This document shows, piece by piece, positions 9,060-18,507 of a DNA stretch of 64,000 bases (position 1 is the first letter of the stretch; each line of letters opens with the position of its first letter). The DNA comes from Sphingomonas endolithica (GTDB lineage: Bacteria; Pseudomonadota; Alphaproteobacteria; Sphingomonadales; Sphingomonadaceae). The notes beneath the pieces were generated by a model that saw nothing but the letters and a program-made list of their open reading frames with translations, searched no databases and was not told the DNA's origin. The stretch is taken from assembly GCF_025231525.1 (NCBI RefSeq), contig NZ_CP103057.1:2373001-2437000 (forward strand), read 5' to 3'. The position numbers and the translations under genes are program-made.

Positions 9060-9635
9060 TCAGCGGCCATAGTTTAGAATGAAGACGGGACCGAGATCGA
9101 TCGTCTGCTTTGCACAGCCGAGATGAAAGGCCGCGTTGAGAGCGCCCGGTGCGTAGGCCTGATCCGCCTTGCCGGACAGCTTGTACATCTTCCATTCGGG
9201 CGTAACGTCGAACGCCTGCTCGAAGATCGTCCGCACCACCGGCGTCGCTTCCAGTTGAACCCGGCAGAGCTTGCCCGGCGCACCAGCCTCGGTACGCTGC
9301 GCCCGCGCCCAAAACGCGACGACTATGCGATCGCCCTCCTTTATCGGCTTCAGTGTCGGGGTGATCGCACCGATGCGGCCGAACTCAGCCATAACGCTGC
9401 TAATCGGAACGCGCAGCGCCTTGCCGAATTGCACGGTCTTGTCCGCGCGAACTTCAGGCGGAATGCGCTGGCCATAAGGGCGCAGCGCCTCCGCGCGAGG
9501 ATCGTTGACCAAACGCTCGGCGAACACTGCCTCTGCTGACTGAGCGGATGGCACCGGTGTTTGAGCCGGAGCTTGCGCCGTCGCCGGAAACACGGGTGCG
9601 GTAAGCGCCGCACTCAATAGAACTAAGTGCTTCAT
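9060..9635 (-). CDS. small secreted protein with a carbohydrate-binding-module-like fold
   Basis: 191 aa with signal peptide (ALTAPVFPATAQA) and CCGGAGGATAGCC as ribosome site. After a Pro-rich linker the sequence reads like a beta-sandwich: KTVQFGKALRVPI, KEGDRIVVAFWARAQRT, EWKMYKLSGKAD and AAFHLGCAKQTIDLGPVFI, a pattern seen in CBM4/9-like carbohydrate-binding domains. No catalytic module is attached. It sits between the TonB-dependent receptor (14 bp away) and the mutarotase, a position where surface or periplasmic glycan-binding proteins are often found. The fold assignment is inference from pattern; function unknown. Confidence 0.6.
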   Translation of the reverse strand: MKHLVLLSAALTAPVFPATAQAPAQTPVPSAQSAEAVFAERLVNDPRAEALRPYGQRIPPEVRADKTVQFGKALRVPISSVMAEFGRIGAITPTLKPIKEGDRIVVAFWARAQRTEAGAPGKLCRVQLEATPVVRTIFEQAFDVTPEWKMYKLSGKADQAYAPGALNAAFHLGCAKQTIDLGPVFILNYGR

Positions 9636-9648
9636 GGCTATCCTCCGG

Positions 9649-12483
9649 TCAGAAGCGGAACCGCACGCCGAGCGAATAGGCTCGCTCGAGATCTAAGACC
9701 TGGCGCGAGTAGCTATCGCCATTGTCGTACTGACGCGAGCGCTGCAGCGGATTGCCGAGGAGATTGATGATGTCGAACGCCACAGTGATGTTCGGCACCG
9801 GCGTGATCGAGGTCGAAAAATCGACCTGGCCACGGCCCTTCTCGATCACGGCATGCGCGATCGGATCGAACGCTTCGAGGCTGTAGAACGACACGAAGTC
9901 CGAACGATAGTTATAGGCGACGCGGGCGGAGAATTTCGGCCGTTCGTAGAGCGCGACGACGTTGCCGGTCCATTTCGATACGCCCGGGAATCTCTGCTGC
10001 TCGTTGCCCAACGTCGCCGCAAAATTCGGCTGGATATCGCCCTTGGCATCGATGAACGTGCCGTTGGCCTGCACGCCGAAGCCCTTCGCCCAGTCCGGCA
10101 GCCCGTCGATATCGAGGAAGCTGGTGAACGACACTTCCGCGCCCTGGAGTCGGGTCTTGCCGACGTTCACCGGCCGGTTGATGCGTAAGCCGGCCTGGCT
10201 GCGGTCGTCGACCCCGAACACGAACCCATCGGCATCGTGCCTGAATACTGCCGCCGTGAAGGATCCCGCGCGCGAGAAATAATATTCCAAGCTCGCATCG
10301 TAATTGTTCGATGTCAGTGGCTTGAGATCGGGGTTGCCGGCCGAACCGCCGCGACGCCTCCGTTCGATGCAAGGCTCCGTCACAACGGTAGCGTCGAAGC
10401 AGGGATCGTTCCGATCGGTGATGACGACGGGCTGGCCGAGCGATGTATTCGGCCGCAAATCAAAGAAATTCGGCCGCGTACGCGTCTGGGTATAAGCAAG
10501 GCGCAATTGCAGCTTGTCGCTGAGCGCGATCCGCGCACTCGCGTTGGGCAGATAGTCGGTATAGTCGCTCTTGGCGCTAACGGCCGGGAAATCCAGTATT
10601 TCGCCATTGTCGGCGGGATTTACCCCCAGCACGATGCGCGAAAAGCCATCGATCCGCGTCTTCGTCTTGATCGCGCGCAAGCCGACCACGCCGTCAATAA
10701 CGGTGTCGCCTAGGTCGAAGCCGTATTTCAGCTGCGCATAGGCAGCATAGGACTTCTCGTTCGCGCGGAAGTTCTCGCTGGGGATGAACGCCGGGACGCC
10801 CGCTGGGACACCGAACCTGCTGCGTAATTGAACCAGATTGTCACGAATGCTATCGCGGGTGGCCGCTGCAAAGGTCTTGTTAGGCTGCGCATCGTTATAG
10901 GTGAAGCCCGGCAAAGTGGCCCTGACATCCAGCCCCAGATCAGTCAACGGAATGCGGTCACCTTCGTTGTTCCGATAGATATCGCCGCGATCGCGCTGTG
11001 CCTTGCGATCGCCGTAGCGTACGCCCACCTGCAGCCGCTTCAGGAAACCCATGTCGAGGTCGTAGGACAGATCAGTGCGCGCCTGCCAATCCTGCCCGCT
11101 GACCACCAGCAACTCCTGATACAGGCCACGGCTAATATAGTTGGCGGGATCGGAGATGTTGAAATTGACGAAGCTCTGGCTCGCGCCGCCATTCTTCGAC
11201 GCGTCGAACTGGACGTTGCGCACCGGCGATTCGGCCATGGCATAATCGAGGTTGACGTTGTCGGCGGTGTATTTGCTGTCCGTATAGGCCAGATCGGCAG
11301 AGATTTCGAGCCGGTCGCGCTTCCAGATCGCGCCACCGCCGGCCTGATAAGTGTCGGTCTTGCCGTTGAACGAACCGCTATACCCGTCCGGCCGCGACGC
11401 GCCGCTGACGGTGGCACTGGTGATCTGGTCGCTGCCCGGACGTGTCACCACGTTGGTCAGCGTAATGTCGCCGAAGATCGGCACGAACATGAAGCGGTTG
11501 TAATCCTTCGAGCGGAAGCCCTGGTACAAACCGTCGGCATAGATTTCGAGCTCGGCGGTCGGCTTCCACTGGAAGGCGGCGTTGGCCGACGGGCGGTAGC
11601 GCGCGCCATAGCCGAGAAAATTGCCCTGTGCGTCGGGGAAGCGCAGCCCCGCCGGCTGGCCCGGCGCGTTGTTGGAAATTGCGCCATTGTCGGGATTGAC
11701 CTGGTTGGTCCGAGCGATGACCAGCGATTGCTCGCGCGTCGAATCGAGGAAGTTGATGCCGACATAGGAGGCGTTGACCAGCAGGCCCATCTCGCCGATG
11801 CCGGTATCCCAGCGGTTGCTGATCAGCAGATTGCCGTTGGGCACGATCTTCTCGGACTGCTGCGACAGCACGCCATTGGCCGAACCGGACAGTTCGAATC
11901 CGCTGAAGTCGAACGGCTTACGCCCGCGCACGTTGATCGCGCCGGCGATGCCGCCCTCGATCTGAGGCGCGAGGCCGGACTTGTACACTTCCAGCGCGGC
12001 AACCGTACCGGCAGGGAAGTCCTGAATCTGGACGTAGCGGCCCTCCGCAGTGAAGATCTGGCGACCATTGTAGGTCGTGGTGAGATCCGGAAGGCCGCGA
12101 ACGGTAACGCCCGCCGATTCGCCACCACCACGCGTCACTGCCACGCCTGCGACCCGCTGCAGCGCGGAAGAAGCGAACGTGTCCGGGAGTTTGCCGATAT
12201 CCTCGGCGACCACCGCATCGACGATGCCGTCTGAGAGGCGCTTGATGTTCTGCGCCGATTGCAGGCTGCGGCGGAAGCCGGTGACGACGACGTCGCTACC
12301 CTCGACGGGGCTGTCCTGTACAGAGTCGGCGGGCGCAGTAGGGCTGGTGCTTTGATCGGACGGGCTAACCGGCTTCGGTGCCTCTTGAACTCCAGCGTCC
12401 GGTGTAGTCTGCGCTGCAAGCGGCGATAGTCCGACAAGCGCACTGGCGGCTACAGATGCACGAAGAAACGCCTTGGCGTTCAT
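9649..12483 (-). CDS. TonB-dependent receptor, probable arabinan/arabino-oligosaccharide importer
   Basis: 944 aa with a signal peptide and GGGGAGAGG as ribosome site. After a Pro/Ser-rich linker containing a TonB-box-like EGSDVVVTGFR come the plug domain (DIGKLPDTFASSALQRVAGVAVTRGGGESAGVTVRGL) and a 22-strand barrel ending in SLGVRFRF with terminal Phe. This is the sphingomonad/Caulobacter receptor type that imports glycans rather than siderophores. It heads the minus-strand set receptor - CBM-like protein - mutarotase - GH5-like - two GH43-type enzymes. A candidate operator with dyad symmetry lies 70-98 bp upstream of the start. Confidence 0.9.
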   Translation of the reverse strand: MNAKAFLRASVAASALVGLSPLAAQTTPDAGVQEAPKPVSPSDQSTSPTAPADSVQDSPVEGSDVVVTGFRRSLQSAQNIKRLSDGIVDAVVAEDIGKLPDTFASSALQRVAGVAVTRGGGESAGVTVRGLPDLTTTYNGRQIFTAEGRYVQIQDFPAGTVAALEVYKSGLAPQIEGGIAGAINVRGRKPFDFSGFELSGSANGVLSQQSEKIVPNGNLLISNRWDTGIGEMGLLVNASYVGINFLDSTREQSLVIARTNQVNPDNGAISNNAPGQPAGLRFPDAQGNFLGYGARYRPSANAAFQWKPTAELEIYADGLYQGFRSKDYNRFMFVPIFGDITLTNVVTRPGSDQITSATVSGASRPDGYSGSFNGKTDTYQAGGGAIWKRDRLEISADLAYTDSKYTADNVNLDYAMAESPVRNVQFDASKNGGASQSFVNFNISDPANYISRGLYQELLVVSGQDWQARTDLSYDLDMGFLKRLQVGVRYGDRKAQRDRGDIYRNNEGDRIPLTDLGLDVRATLPGFTYNDAQPNKTFAAATRDSIRDNLVQLRSRFGVPAGVPAFIPSENFRANEKSYAAYAQLKYGFDLGDTVIDGVVGLRAIKTKTRIDGFSRIVLGVNPADNGEILDFPAVSAKSDYTDYLPNASARIALSDKLQLRLAYTQTRTRPNFFDLRPNTSLGQPVVITDRNDPCFDATVVTEPCIERRRRGGSAGNPDLKPLTSNNYDASLEYYFSRAGSFTAAVFRHDADGFVFGVDDRSQAGLRINRPVNVGKTRLQGAEVSFTSFLDIDGLPDWAKGFGVQANGTFIDAKGDIQPNFAATLGNEQQRFPGVSKWTGNVVALYERPKFSARVAYNYRSDFVSFYSLEAFDPIAHAVIEKGRGQVDFSTSITPVPNITVAFDIINLLGNPLQRSRQYDNGDSYSRQVLDLERAYSLGVRFRF

Positions 12484-12552
12484 AACCTCTCCCCTAACTT
12501 ACACCGCCGGTTGTTCCGAGCGGCATTGTCCTGCTAGGACGTTAAGCAAGAG

Positions 12553-12580
12553 CAGACAATATGCATTTGTCCGATTAAAT
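12553..12580. promoter_or_regulatory. candidate operator upstream of the arabinan TonB-dependent receptor
   Basis: CAGACAA (12553-12559) and TTGTCCG (12567-12573) face each other across 7 bp, and the right arm continues as TTGTCCGATTAAAT. The same core occurs as TTGTCTGACTATATA before the dehydratase at 24419 and as ATGTCCGAGTAATA before the semialdehyde dehydrogenase at 22037. It lies in the 167-bp gap 12484-12650, which must hold the receptor promoter. That the FadR-type regulator binds it is inference. Confidence 0.45.
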
Positions 12581-12650
12581 GGATTGTGTCTTTTCGATCA
12601 CAATGGTGCCAATCGCCGCGCGAGAGCGCCCAAGCGCGGCAGGCCGCGGC

Positions 12651-14768
12651 TCAGAAGAGCTTGATCTCGACCAATCGGGTACGCCTCTGAGCCTCTTGTC
12701 TGACTATAAGGCGAATTTTATCCGTTGAGATCGCGTTCCAGATTACGGTGGTAACTCCATTCGCTAGCACGGGCGGGTTGGTAGTTCGCAGATCGCGCCA
12801 GCCAGTCGCAGTTCGCATCTGCAGCCTGTAAGATGCGGGCGCTGCAAACTGCTCGCCGTCGGCAAAAAAGGCCAGTTCCGCTCGCGACAGGGAGGTCGGC
12901 CGGCCAAAGTCGACGCTGAACCATTGCGGCGCCCGGGATATGGTGGAATCCCATCCGTTTGGTAGCTCGGGGAAGAACCACACACGGCCGTCTATGGCGT
13001 CATGTATCTTCTCGGCATCAGCATTGCTCGATGCGCTACCCCTTGGAAACTCGCCTCGCACCAACTGCACCGAACGCGCAATAGGGTGTACAGGCGCAGG
13101 TTCCTCCCGACGCGTCAGGGCTACTGTCACCCGGCCGATCGTTGCGCGATGCGCTACCCGCTTCCCGTCCACCGTAATCGTCAGGCCAGCCTGACCATAA
13201 CGACGCCCATCAGCGTCCCAGGTCACCGACACGTCGTGGCCATGATAGCGCACGTTCTGAACGTGGAACCAGGGCAGCGCCTGCTTGTCACCCGCCTCAG
13301 GCAAGAGCGGATTTACCTCCAGAACATCGTCGGCACGTGGGCGAATGCCCACTAGGCCGGTGAGGACTAGGTCATTGAAGCCGGAATGAAAATAGTGGTG
13401 GCTGCGTGGTAAGCCGACGATCGGGTCGCCAGTATCGGGATGATAATCCTCCTCAAGATCGAGCCGGCCGCCGTGAAAGTGCAACGACGCATATTGCCGC
13501 AGCAGCCGCATGTAATCGCTGCGTGTCACTACCGACTGGTGGTAATGATCGAGCAAGTTAGCCATGCCGATCAACACCTGTGTTGTCTGAAAGGGCCAGG
13601 TGGGACCATTCCACTGGCATTCCGGCGCGCTCCCTTCGTAGCGATATTGTCGCATATAATATTCGTAGGTGGGCTCGACCGTCCGGAGCCCCTTGTCTCC
13701 CCCAAACCCCTTAGCGTCTAGCGCGTGTCGCCACGCTCCTGCATAGCGCTCCTCGTCATCGACCAGATTGAAGGTCCACGGGAGATAGCCAACCAACTCT
13801 CGCCCGCGGATCGGCTGCCAGTATTTCACAAATTGATTATCGGTCTTAAAGCGATCGATGAAGTGGCCAAGTCCAGGGCTCCACAGGCTCTCCTGTACAC
13901 GCGCCCTTATGGCGGCAGCGCGGCTATTGTATTCAGCGGCTGCGTCTGAATCGCCAGACAGTTTTGCGAGTTCCGCAATGGCCCGGGCATTAGCGAACAT
14001 ATACGCATTGATTGACGGGCGGAATGAATCTCCGCCGCGAAATCCGTCTTTGCCGCCCGATGCATCAATAGACGAAATCGTGTATTCGGTAGCATCGAGC
14101 AGTGGCTCGACCCAATATAGCCCCTTGGCAAAATCATAGCGGTCGTCCCAGAGCCGATAAATATGGCGCATTGCGCCAAGATGCCGCGTCGCTGCGCTAC
14201 GGTCACCATCGACGAGGTATCGACCGTAAACCGAGTCGGCCATGTAGTCGGTGAAGTGGCGATCGTTGCCGCCTTGGTACATGAAACGGATGTAATCGTC
14301 CGTATAACGCCGGTCACGCAGCCAGCGTCCTTCAGCAATGTGAAACCCAGTTGCGTCGTTTAGGCTGGCGTAGGGATCGCGCTGCCAGCCGACATCGTCG
14401 AGGAACTCGGTAGATATAAAGCCTTCGGCGCCGAGATCCCGCTGGTGCGCTCGAAACATAGCCCAGCGATAGTAATAGACGGTATCAATCGCCGAATCTG
14501 CAGATTCAAAGAATGGGATGCGACTTACGTACCAAGGCGCATCATTGCCGAACCGCGCATGGGAGATGCGGTCACTATCCAGTATCGGCACTGCCGATGC
14601 CGGTGCGGAACTAGAAAATGCCGCCCCAAGCAGAACGGCCTGCGCGAATTGCCTCAGTGTCGCTCGCATCATGCGAGTGGCGATAATGTTCGATAGGTTA
14701 CGACATCCTGCGGAGGCGAGTTCCAAAGCACGCCATGTTTGGTGGTGCTGGCGCTTAGAACTGCCCAT
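12651..14768 (-). CDS. secreted six-hairpin (MGH1-like) glycoside hydrolase with C-terminal discoidin domain
   Basis: Up to 705 aa. Two starts are possible: ATG 14768 with GAGGT about 9 nt upstream, or ATG 14672 directly before a clean signal peptide (ATLRQFAQAVLLGAAFSS) but with a poor ribosome site. Residues about 60-510 are an (alpha/alpha)6-barrel of the mannosylglycerate-hydrolase/GH63-like superfamily (YYYRWAMFRAHQRD, LLDATEYTISSIDASGGKDGF, CQWNGPTWPFQTTQVL). The last 140 residues look like an F5/8-type discoidin carbohydrate-binding domain (WFSVDFGRPTSLSRAELAFF). The context suggests release of an arabinose or other sugar from pectic arabinan; families such as GH142 share the architecture. 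The codon usage is visibly less GC-rich than that of the neighbours. Confidence 0.75.
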   Translation of the reverse strand: MGSSKRQHHQTWRALELASAGCRNLSNIIATRMMRATLRQFAQAVLLGAAFSSSAPASAVPILDSDRISHARFGNDAPWYVSRIPFFESADSAIDTVYYYRWAMFRAHQRDLGAEGFISTEFLDDVGWQRDPYASLNDATGFHIAEGRWLRDRRYTDDYIRFMYQGGNDRHFTDYMADSVYGRYLVDGDRSAATRHLGAMRHIYRLWDDRYDFAKGLYWVEPLLDATEYTISSIDASGGKDGFRGGDSFRPSINAYMFANARAIAELAKLSGDSDAAAEYNSRAAAIRARVQESLWSPGLGHFIDRFKTDNQFVKYWQPIRGRELVGYLPWTFNLVDDEERYAGAWRHALDAKGFGGDKGLRTVEPTYEYYMRQYRYEGSAPECQWNGPTWPFQTTQVLIGMANLLDHYHQSVVTRSDYMRLLRQYASLHFHGGRLDLEEDYHPDTGDPIVGLPRSHHYFHSGFNDLVLTGLVGIRPRADDVLEVNPLLPEAGDKQALPWFHVQNVRYHGHDVSVTWDADGRRYGQAGLTITVDGKRVAHRATIGRVTVALTRREEPAPVHPIARSVQLVRGEFPRGSASSNADAEKIHDAIDGRVWFFPELPNGWDSTISRAPQWFSVDFGRPTSLSRAELAFFADGEQFAAPASYRLQMRTATGWRDLRTTNPPVLANGVTTVIWNAISTDKIRLIVRQEAQRRTRLVEIKLF

Positions 14769-14862
14769 GATGCGCGTACCTCTTTCTTGGGCACCTTTTG
14801 GTCGGTAGATATTGCCGAGGCGATCGCACCTTCCGCGGGAGAGGCGGTCGACCTAACGGCCG

Positions 14863-15894
14863 TTATAGCCGGCCGTTCGCGAAGGGCACACCGAAGTCCG
14901 GACCGCCATTCGCGCCGAATTTGAACGGCTGCATGCGCGTGTGGCGGTTGGGATCGAACAACGGGTCGCCCTTGATCGCCGCATAGTCGCGGGCGTGGTA
15001 GACCAGCATGTCACGGCCATTCTCGTCAATTGTAAAGCTGTTATGCCCTGGGCCGAACACCTTGTGCTCTGGCGACGACTTGAACACCGGCTGCGGTGAT
15101 TTGACCCATACCGCCGGGTCCATCAGGTTCGCATCGTCTTTCGCCCGCATCATTCCCATGCAGTAACGCTCGTCTGTGGCACTTGCCGAATACGTGATGA
15201 ACACCTGGCCATTGCGCGCCAGGAAGGCCGGCGCCTCGGCGACCTTGAAGCCGCGGATCTCCCAGTCGAGCGTCGGCACAGTCAGCCGCGTGGGCTTTGA
15301 ACCGAGTGTCAGCGCGGTCTTAAGCGGGGCGAGATACAGGTTCGAATTGGTGTCGATCCCCTCTTCGCGTTGTGCCCAGCACAAATAGCGCGTGCCGCGA
15401 TGCGTGAAGACCGTCGAGTCGAGATTGAAGCTGTCCCACGCCAGCTGCAACTGGCCGAGCACGGACCACTTGCCCGTCATTGGATCCCTGCCGTCACACA
15501 CGACGGCATAGGTGCGGATGCGGAACACGTCCTCGCCACCGCCGCTCGGGCCGGCCGCAAAATACATCACCCATTTGTCGTCGATGAGGTGCAGTTCGGG
15601 CGCCCACAGAAAGCCGGACATCGGCCCGGTCTTCTCGTGCCGCCAGAGCACGCGCTCCTGCGCGGTGGCAAGACCGGCGAGCGTCTTGGAGCGGCGCAGC
15701 ACCAGCCGGTCATATTCCGGCACCGATCCGGTCATGTAATACCAGCCGTCGCTATGGCGGAACACCTGCGCATCGGCGCGCTGCCGCACCAGCGGATTGA
15801 CGATGCCCTTGGCGGCGGGTGGGCGCGAGAAGGCGGGCGTGGCGGTTGCTACAGCGGCTCCGGCAAGGAACAGGCGGCGCGATATAGTGTCCAT
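14863..15894 (-). CDS. exported GH43 glycoside hydrolase
   Basis: 343 aa; ribosome site AGAGGAGAG before ATG. The N-terminus MDTISRRLFLAGAAVATATPAFS carries a twin-arginine pair, so Tat export is likely. It is a single beta-propeller with the GH43 triad positions visible: catalytic Asp in QRADAQVF (about residue 40), the pKa-modulating Asp region NLDSTVFTH, and the general-acid Glu in VAEAPAFL (about 220). Other fold marks are FLWAPELHLI and VFGPGHNSF. It lies 11 bp downstream of the endo-arabinanase-like gene. Probably an exo-alpha-L-arabinofuranosidase; the exact linkage is not predictable. Confidence 0.87.
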   Translation of the reverse strand: MDTISRRLFLAGAAVATATPAFSRPPAAKGIVNPLVRQRADAQVFRHSDGWYYMTGSVPEYDRLVLRRSKTLAGLATAQERVLWRHEKTGPMSGFLWAPELHLIDDKWVMYFAAGPSGGGEDVFRIRTYAVVCDGRDPMTGKWSVLGQLQLAWDSFNLDSTVFTHRGTRYLCWAQREEGIDTNSNLYLAPLKTALTLGSKPTRLTVPTLDWEIRGFKVAEAPAFLARNGQVFITYSASATDERYCMGMMRAKDDANLMDPAVWVKSPQPVFKSSPEHKVFGPGHNSFTIDENGRDMLVYHARDYAAIKGDPLFDPNRHTRMQPFKFGANGGPDFGVPFANGRL

Positions 15895-15904
15895 GTTCTC
15901 TCCT

Positions 15905-16936
15905 CTAGCGGGCTGTGGGCCAGCCGTCCGCGTCCCAGCTCAGGCTCGCGATACGGAGGGTCGGCGCCCCGTTCTTGTCTTTGTCATAGGCGTGATAGAC
16001 GATCAGGTCGGTGCCATTGCTATCGCGGAAATGTCCCGAATGGCCGGGCCCGCGGAAGCGCTGTTTCTCCTGCAGGTCTGCGCGCAGCAGGATCGTGCCG
16101 CCGCCCTCGAGCAGCGAGCTGCCATCCTTTCCGCGATAAGGCCCGGCCACAGTCTTCGAACGACCAATCACTGTGTAATAGGTGCTATTCACGCCCTTGC
16201 AGCAGTAATCGTAGCTGGCGAGCAGCCAGTACCAGCCTCCGCGTTCGAAGATGTACGGCGCCTCGACGATCGACGGCGCACCGGCCGGCACCGGCCGGCG
16301 CGCGATCGACACCGGCTTTGCGCCCGGATGCAGCAATTTGCCTGTCGCCGGGTTCAGCTCGAACAATTTGAGTCCGGTCCAGAAGCTCCCGAGCGCGAGC
16401 CAATGGCGGCCCTGCTTGTCGACGACGAAGGCGGGATCGATCGCATTGAAATCATCGCCCGGCTGCGAGGCCACCACGAGCCCCTCGTCACGCCAGCCAT
16501 AGCCCGGCTTGCTCTGATCGAGCGTTGCGCTGGTGGCGACGCCGATGCCTGAGCGGTTCGAGCCGAAGGTCGAGGCCGAATAATACAGCCGGTATCGGTC
16601 GTTCACATAGGAAATGTCGGGCGCCCAGAGGCTCTTGGCGCCGGGGATGGTGCCCGCCACCCAGGCGGGCAGTGCCGCGAACGGCGCCGCCGCGATCTCC
16701 CAATGAACCAGATCGCGCGAGGTGCGGTGCGACACCACCCCCTGCCCGTCTCGGCCAATCCCGGTCGAGAAAACGTGATAAATATCGCCTTCGCGAATCA
16801 GCACTGGATCATGGACTGGCGCGATATCGCCCGCGATCCGGCTGTTGAGGCTGGTCGGCTCCTGCTGCGCGGGCGCTGGGGCGGTGGCGAGCGCCAGCAT
16901 TGCTGCCAGCGCTCCCATGATCACGTTGCGACGCAT
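15905..16936 (-). CDS. abnA: GH43 arabinan endo-1,5-alpha-L-arabinosidase
   Basis: 343 aa with a signal peptide (GALAAMLALATAPAPAQ). Endo-arabinanase marks are clear: catalytic Asp in VHDPVLIREGDIYHVFSTG, WAPDISYVNDRYRLYYSAS, IDPAFVVDKQGRHWLALGSFW with the second Asp, the general-acid Glu in SIVEAPYIFERGGWYWLLASYDYCC, and the metal-site His region GPGHSGHF. The enzyme cuts alpha-1,5-arabinan backbones internally. It begins one base after the GH51 stop codon, so the two are translated from one message. Symbol by family resemblance only. Confidence 0.88.
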   Translation of the reverse strand: MRRNVIMGALAAMLALATAPAPAQQEPTSLNSRIAGDIAPVHDPVLIREGDIYHVFSTGIGRDGQGVVSHRTSRDLVHWEIAAAPFAALPAWVAGTIPGAKSLWAPDISYVNDRYRLYYSASTFGSNRSGIGVATSATLDQSKPGYGWRDEGLVVASQPGDDFNAIDPAFVVDKQGRHWLALGSFWTGLKLFELNPATGKLLHPGAKPVSIARRPVPAGAPSIVEAPYIFERGGWYWLLASYDYCCKGVNSTYYTVIGRSKTVAGPYRGKDGSSLLEGGGTILLRADLQEKQRFRGPGHSGHFRDSNGTDLIVYHAYDKDKNGAPTLRIASLSWDADGWPTAR

Positions 16937-16937
16937 G

Positions 16938-18497
16938 TCAGCGCAGCTCGAGCATCACGACCGACTTGGCCGGCAGCGTGACCGTCAGCATATTGCCCTG
17001 CACCTGCGCGCCGTTGAAGGCCAACGGGGTTACCGCCTCGGGGACGCCAAAATCGTTGCGCGCGTTCATCACCGAAGCGGTGAGCACGCGGCCCGAGACG
17101 CTGCTCGCCGTGACTCCGGCCAGCGACACCGAAATGGTCACCGACCGTTCGGGATCGGCGTTGGCAAGGCCGACATGGACCAGCCCGTCCTTGCCGCGCA
17201 CGGCGCTCCCGCTGACCTGCGGGATCGTCCACTGGTCCTTGTTGTACCAAGGAGACTTAATCTGGAGCGGCAGCACCGTGCCGTCCATGTACGGCTTGTA
17301 CATCTCGAACACGTAATAGGTCGGCGTTAGCACCATCTTGCTGCCGTCGGTCAGGATCATCGCCTGCAGCACGTTCACCATCTGCGCGATCGCGGTCATC
17401 TTCACGCGCTCGGCATGCTTGGCGAACACGTTGAGATGAATCGCCGCGACAAGCGCGTCGCGCAGCGTGTTCTGCTGACGCAGGAAGCCCGGATGCGTGC
17501 CCGGATCCTGTGCGAACCAAGTGCCCCATTCGTCAACCGCGAGCCAGATCTTCTTCTGCGGATCATACTTGTCCATGATCGCGCTATGCTTGGTGATCAG
17601 CTCGTCCATCTTCCACGCGCCGGCCAGGGTTTCAGCCCAGGCGGTCTCATCGAACTCGGTCGGCGAGGCGCGCGGCGGCCAGCTGCCGGGGATCGTGTAA
17701 TAGTGCAGCGACACGGCATCGATTTGGCCGATCGCCTCGCGCATCATCACTTCAGTCCATTTGTAATCATCGACATTGGCACCGGCGGCGATCTTCAGAA
17801 TGCGCGTACCGGCAGGTGCTTTGATGAACGTCGCGTAGCGGCGGGTCAGGTCGGCGGCGTATTCGGGCCGCATGTTGCCACCGCAGCCCCACAACTCGTT
17901 GCCGACGCCGAAATACGGCACCTTCCAGGGCGCCTTGTGGCCGTTACGAGCGCGCTCTTCGGCCAGCGTCCCCGAGGGCGAAGTCATGTACTCGACCCAC
18001 TCGGCCATCTCCTGTGGCGTGCCGTTACCAACATTGCCGGCGATATAAGCTTCCGCGCCGATCTGCTCGGTCACGTCCATGAATTCGTGCGTGCCGACGG
18101 TGTTTGGCTCGGTCACGCCGCCCCAATGCGTGTTGATCTTTACCGGGCGCTTGCCCTTCGCGCCGATGCCCTCCCGCCAGTGATATTCATCGGCGAAGCA
18201 GCCGCCAGGCCAGCGGATCACCGGCACGCCGAGCCGCTTGAGCGCGCCGACCACGTCGTTACGAAAGCCGCGCGTGTTGGGGATCTTCTTGTCGTTGCCG
18301 ACCCACAGGCCGCCATAGATGCCGTTGCCGAGATGCTCGGCAAACTGCGTGAAGATGCGCTTGTCATAGACCGGACCCGGCTTGTCGGCCTGCAGCGTCG
18401 CAGTGACGGGCGCCTCGGCCGGTGCGGTCTGCGCCCCGGCGATGACAGTGGTCGACAGCAGGAAAGCGGCGGCGAGGCCGCGCATTGTCCGTGACAT
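16938..18497 (-). CDS. abfA: GH51 alpha-N-arabinofuranosidase
   Basis: 519 aa from ATG 18497, chosen for GGAGAG 5 nt upstream and a following signal peptide (GLAAAFLLSTTVIAGAQ). Family landmarks are IYGGLWVG, IRWPGGCFADEYHW, the acid/base Glu in VGNELWGCGG and the nucleophile Glu in LAVDEWGTWF, ending with the beta-sandwich domain. GH51 enzymes remove terminal arabinofuranose from arabinan and arabino-oligosaccharides with retention. It sits between the L-arabinose dehydrogenase gene (11 bp upstream) and the endo-arabinanase, physically linking glycan breakdown to arabinose oxidation. An exported GH51 is less common than a cytoplasmic one. Confidence 0.93.
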   Translation of the reverse strand: MSRTMRGLAAAFLLSTTVIAGAQTAPAEAPVTATLQADKPGPVYDKRIFTQFAEHLGNGIYGGLWVGNDKKIPNTRGFRNDVVGALKRLGVPVIRWPGGCFADEYHWREGIGAKGKRPVKINTHWGGVTEPNTVGTHEFMDVTEQIGAEAYIAGNVGNGTPQEMAEWVEYMTSPSGTLAEERARNGHKAPWKVPYFGVGNELWGCGGNMRPEYAADLTRRYATFIKAPAGTRILKIAAGANVDDYKWTEVMMREAIGQIDAVSLHYYTIPGSWPPRASPTEFDETAWAETLAGAWKMDELITKHSAIMDKYDPQKKIWLAVDEWGTWFAQDPGTHPGFLRQQNTLRDALVAAIHLNVFAKHAERVKMTAIAQMVNVLQAMILTDGSKMVLTPTYYVFEMYKPYMDGTVLPLQIKSPWYNKDQWTIPQVSGSAVRGKDGLVHVGLANADPERSVTISVSLAGVTASSVSGRVLTASVMNARNDFGVPEAVTPLAFNGAQVQGNMLTVTLPAKSVVMLELR

Positions 18498-18507
18498 CAC
18501 TCTCTCC

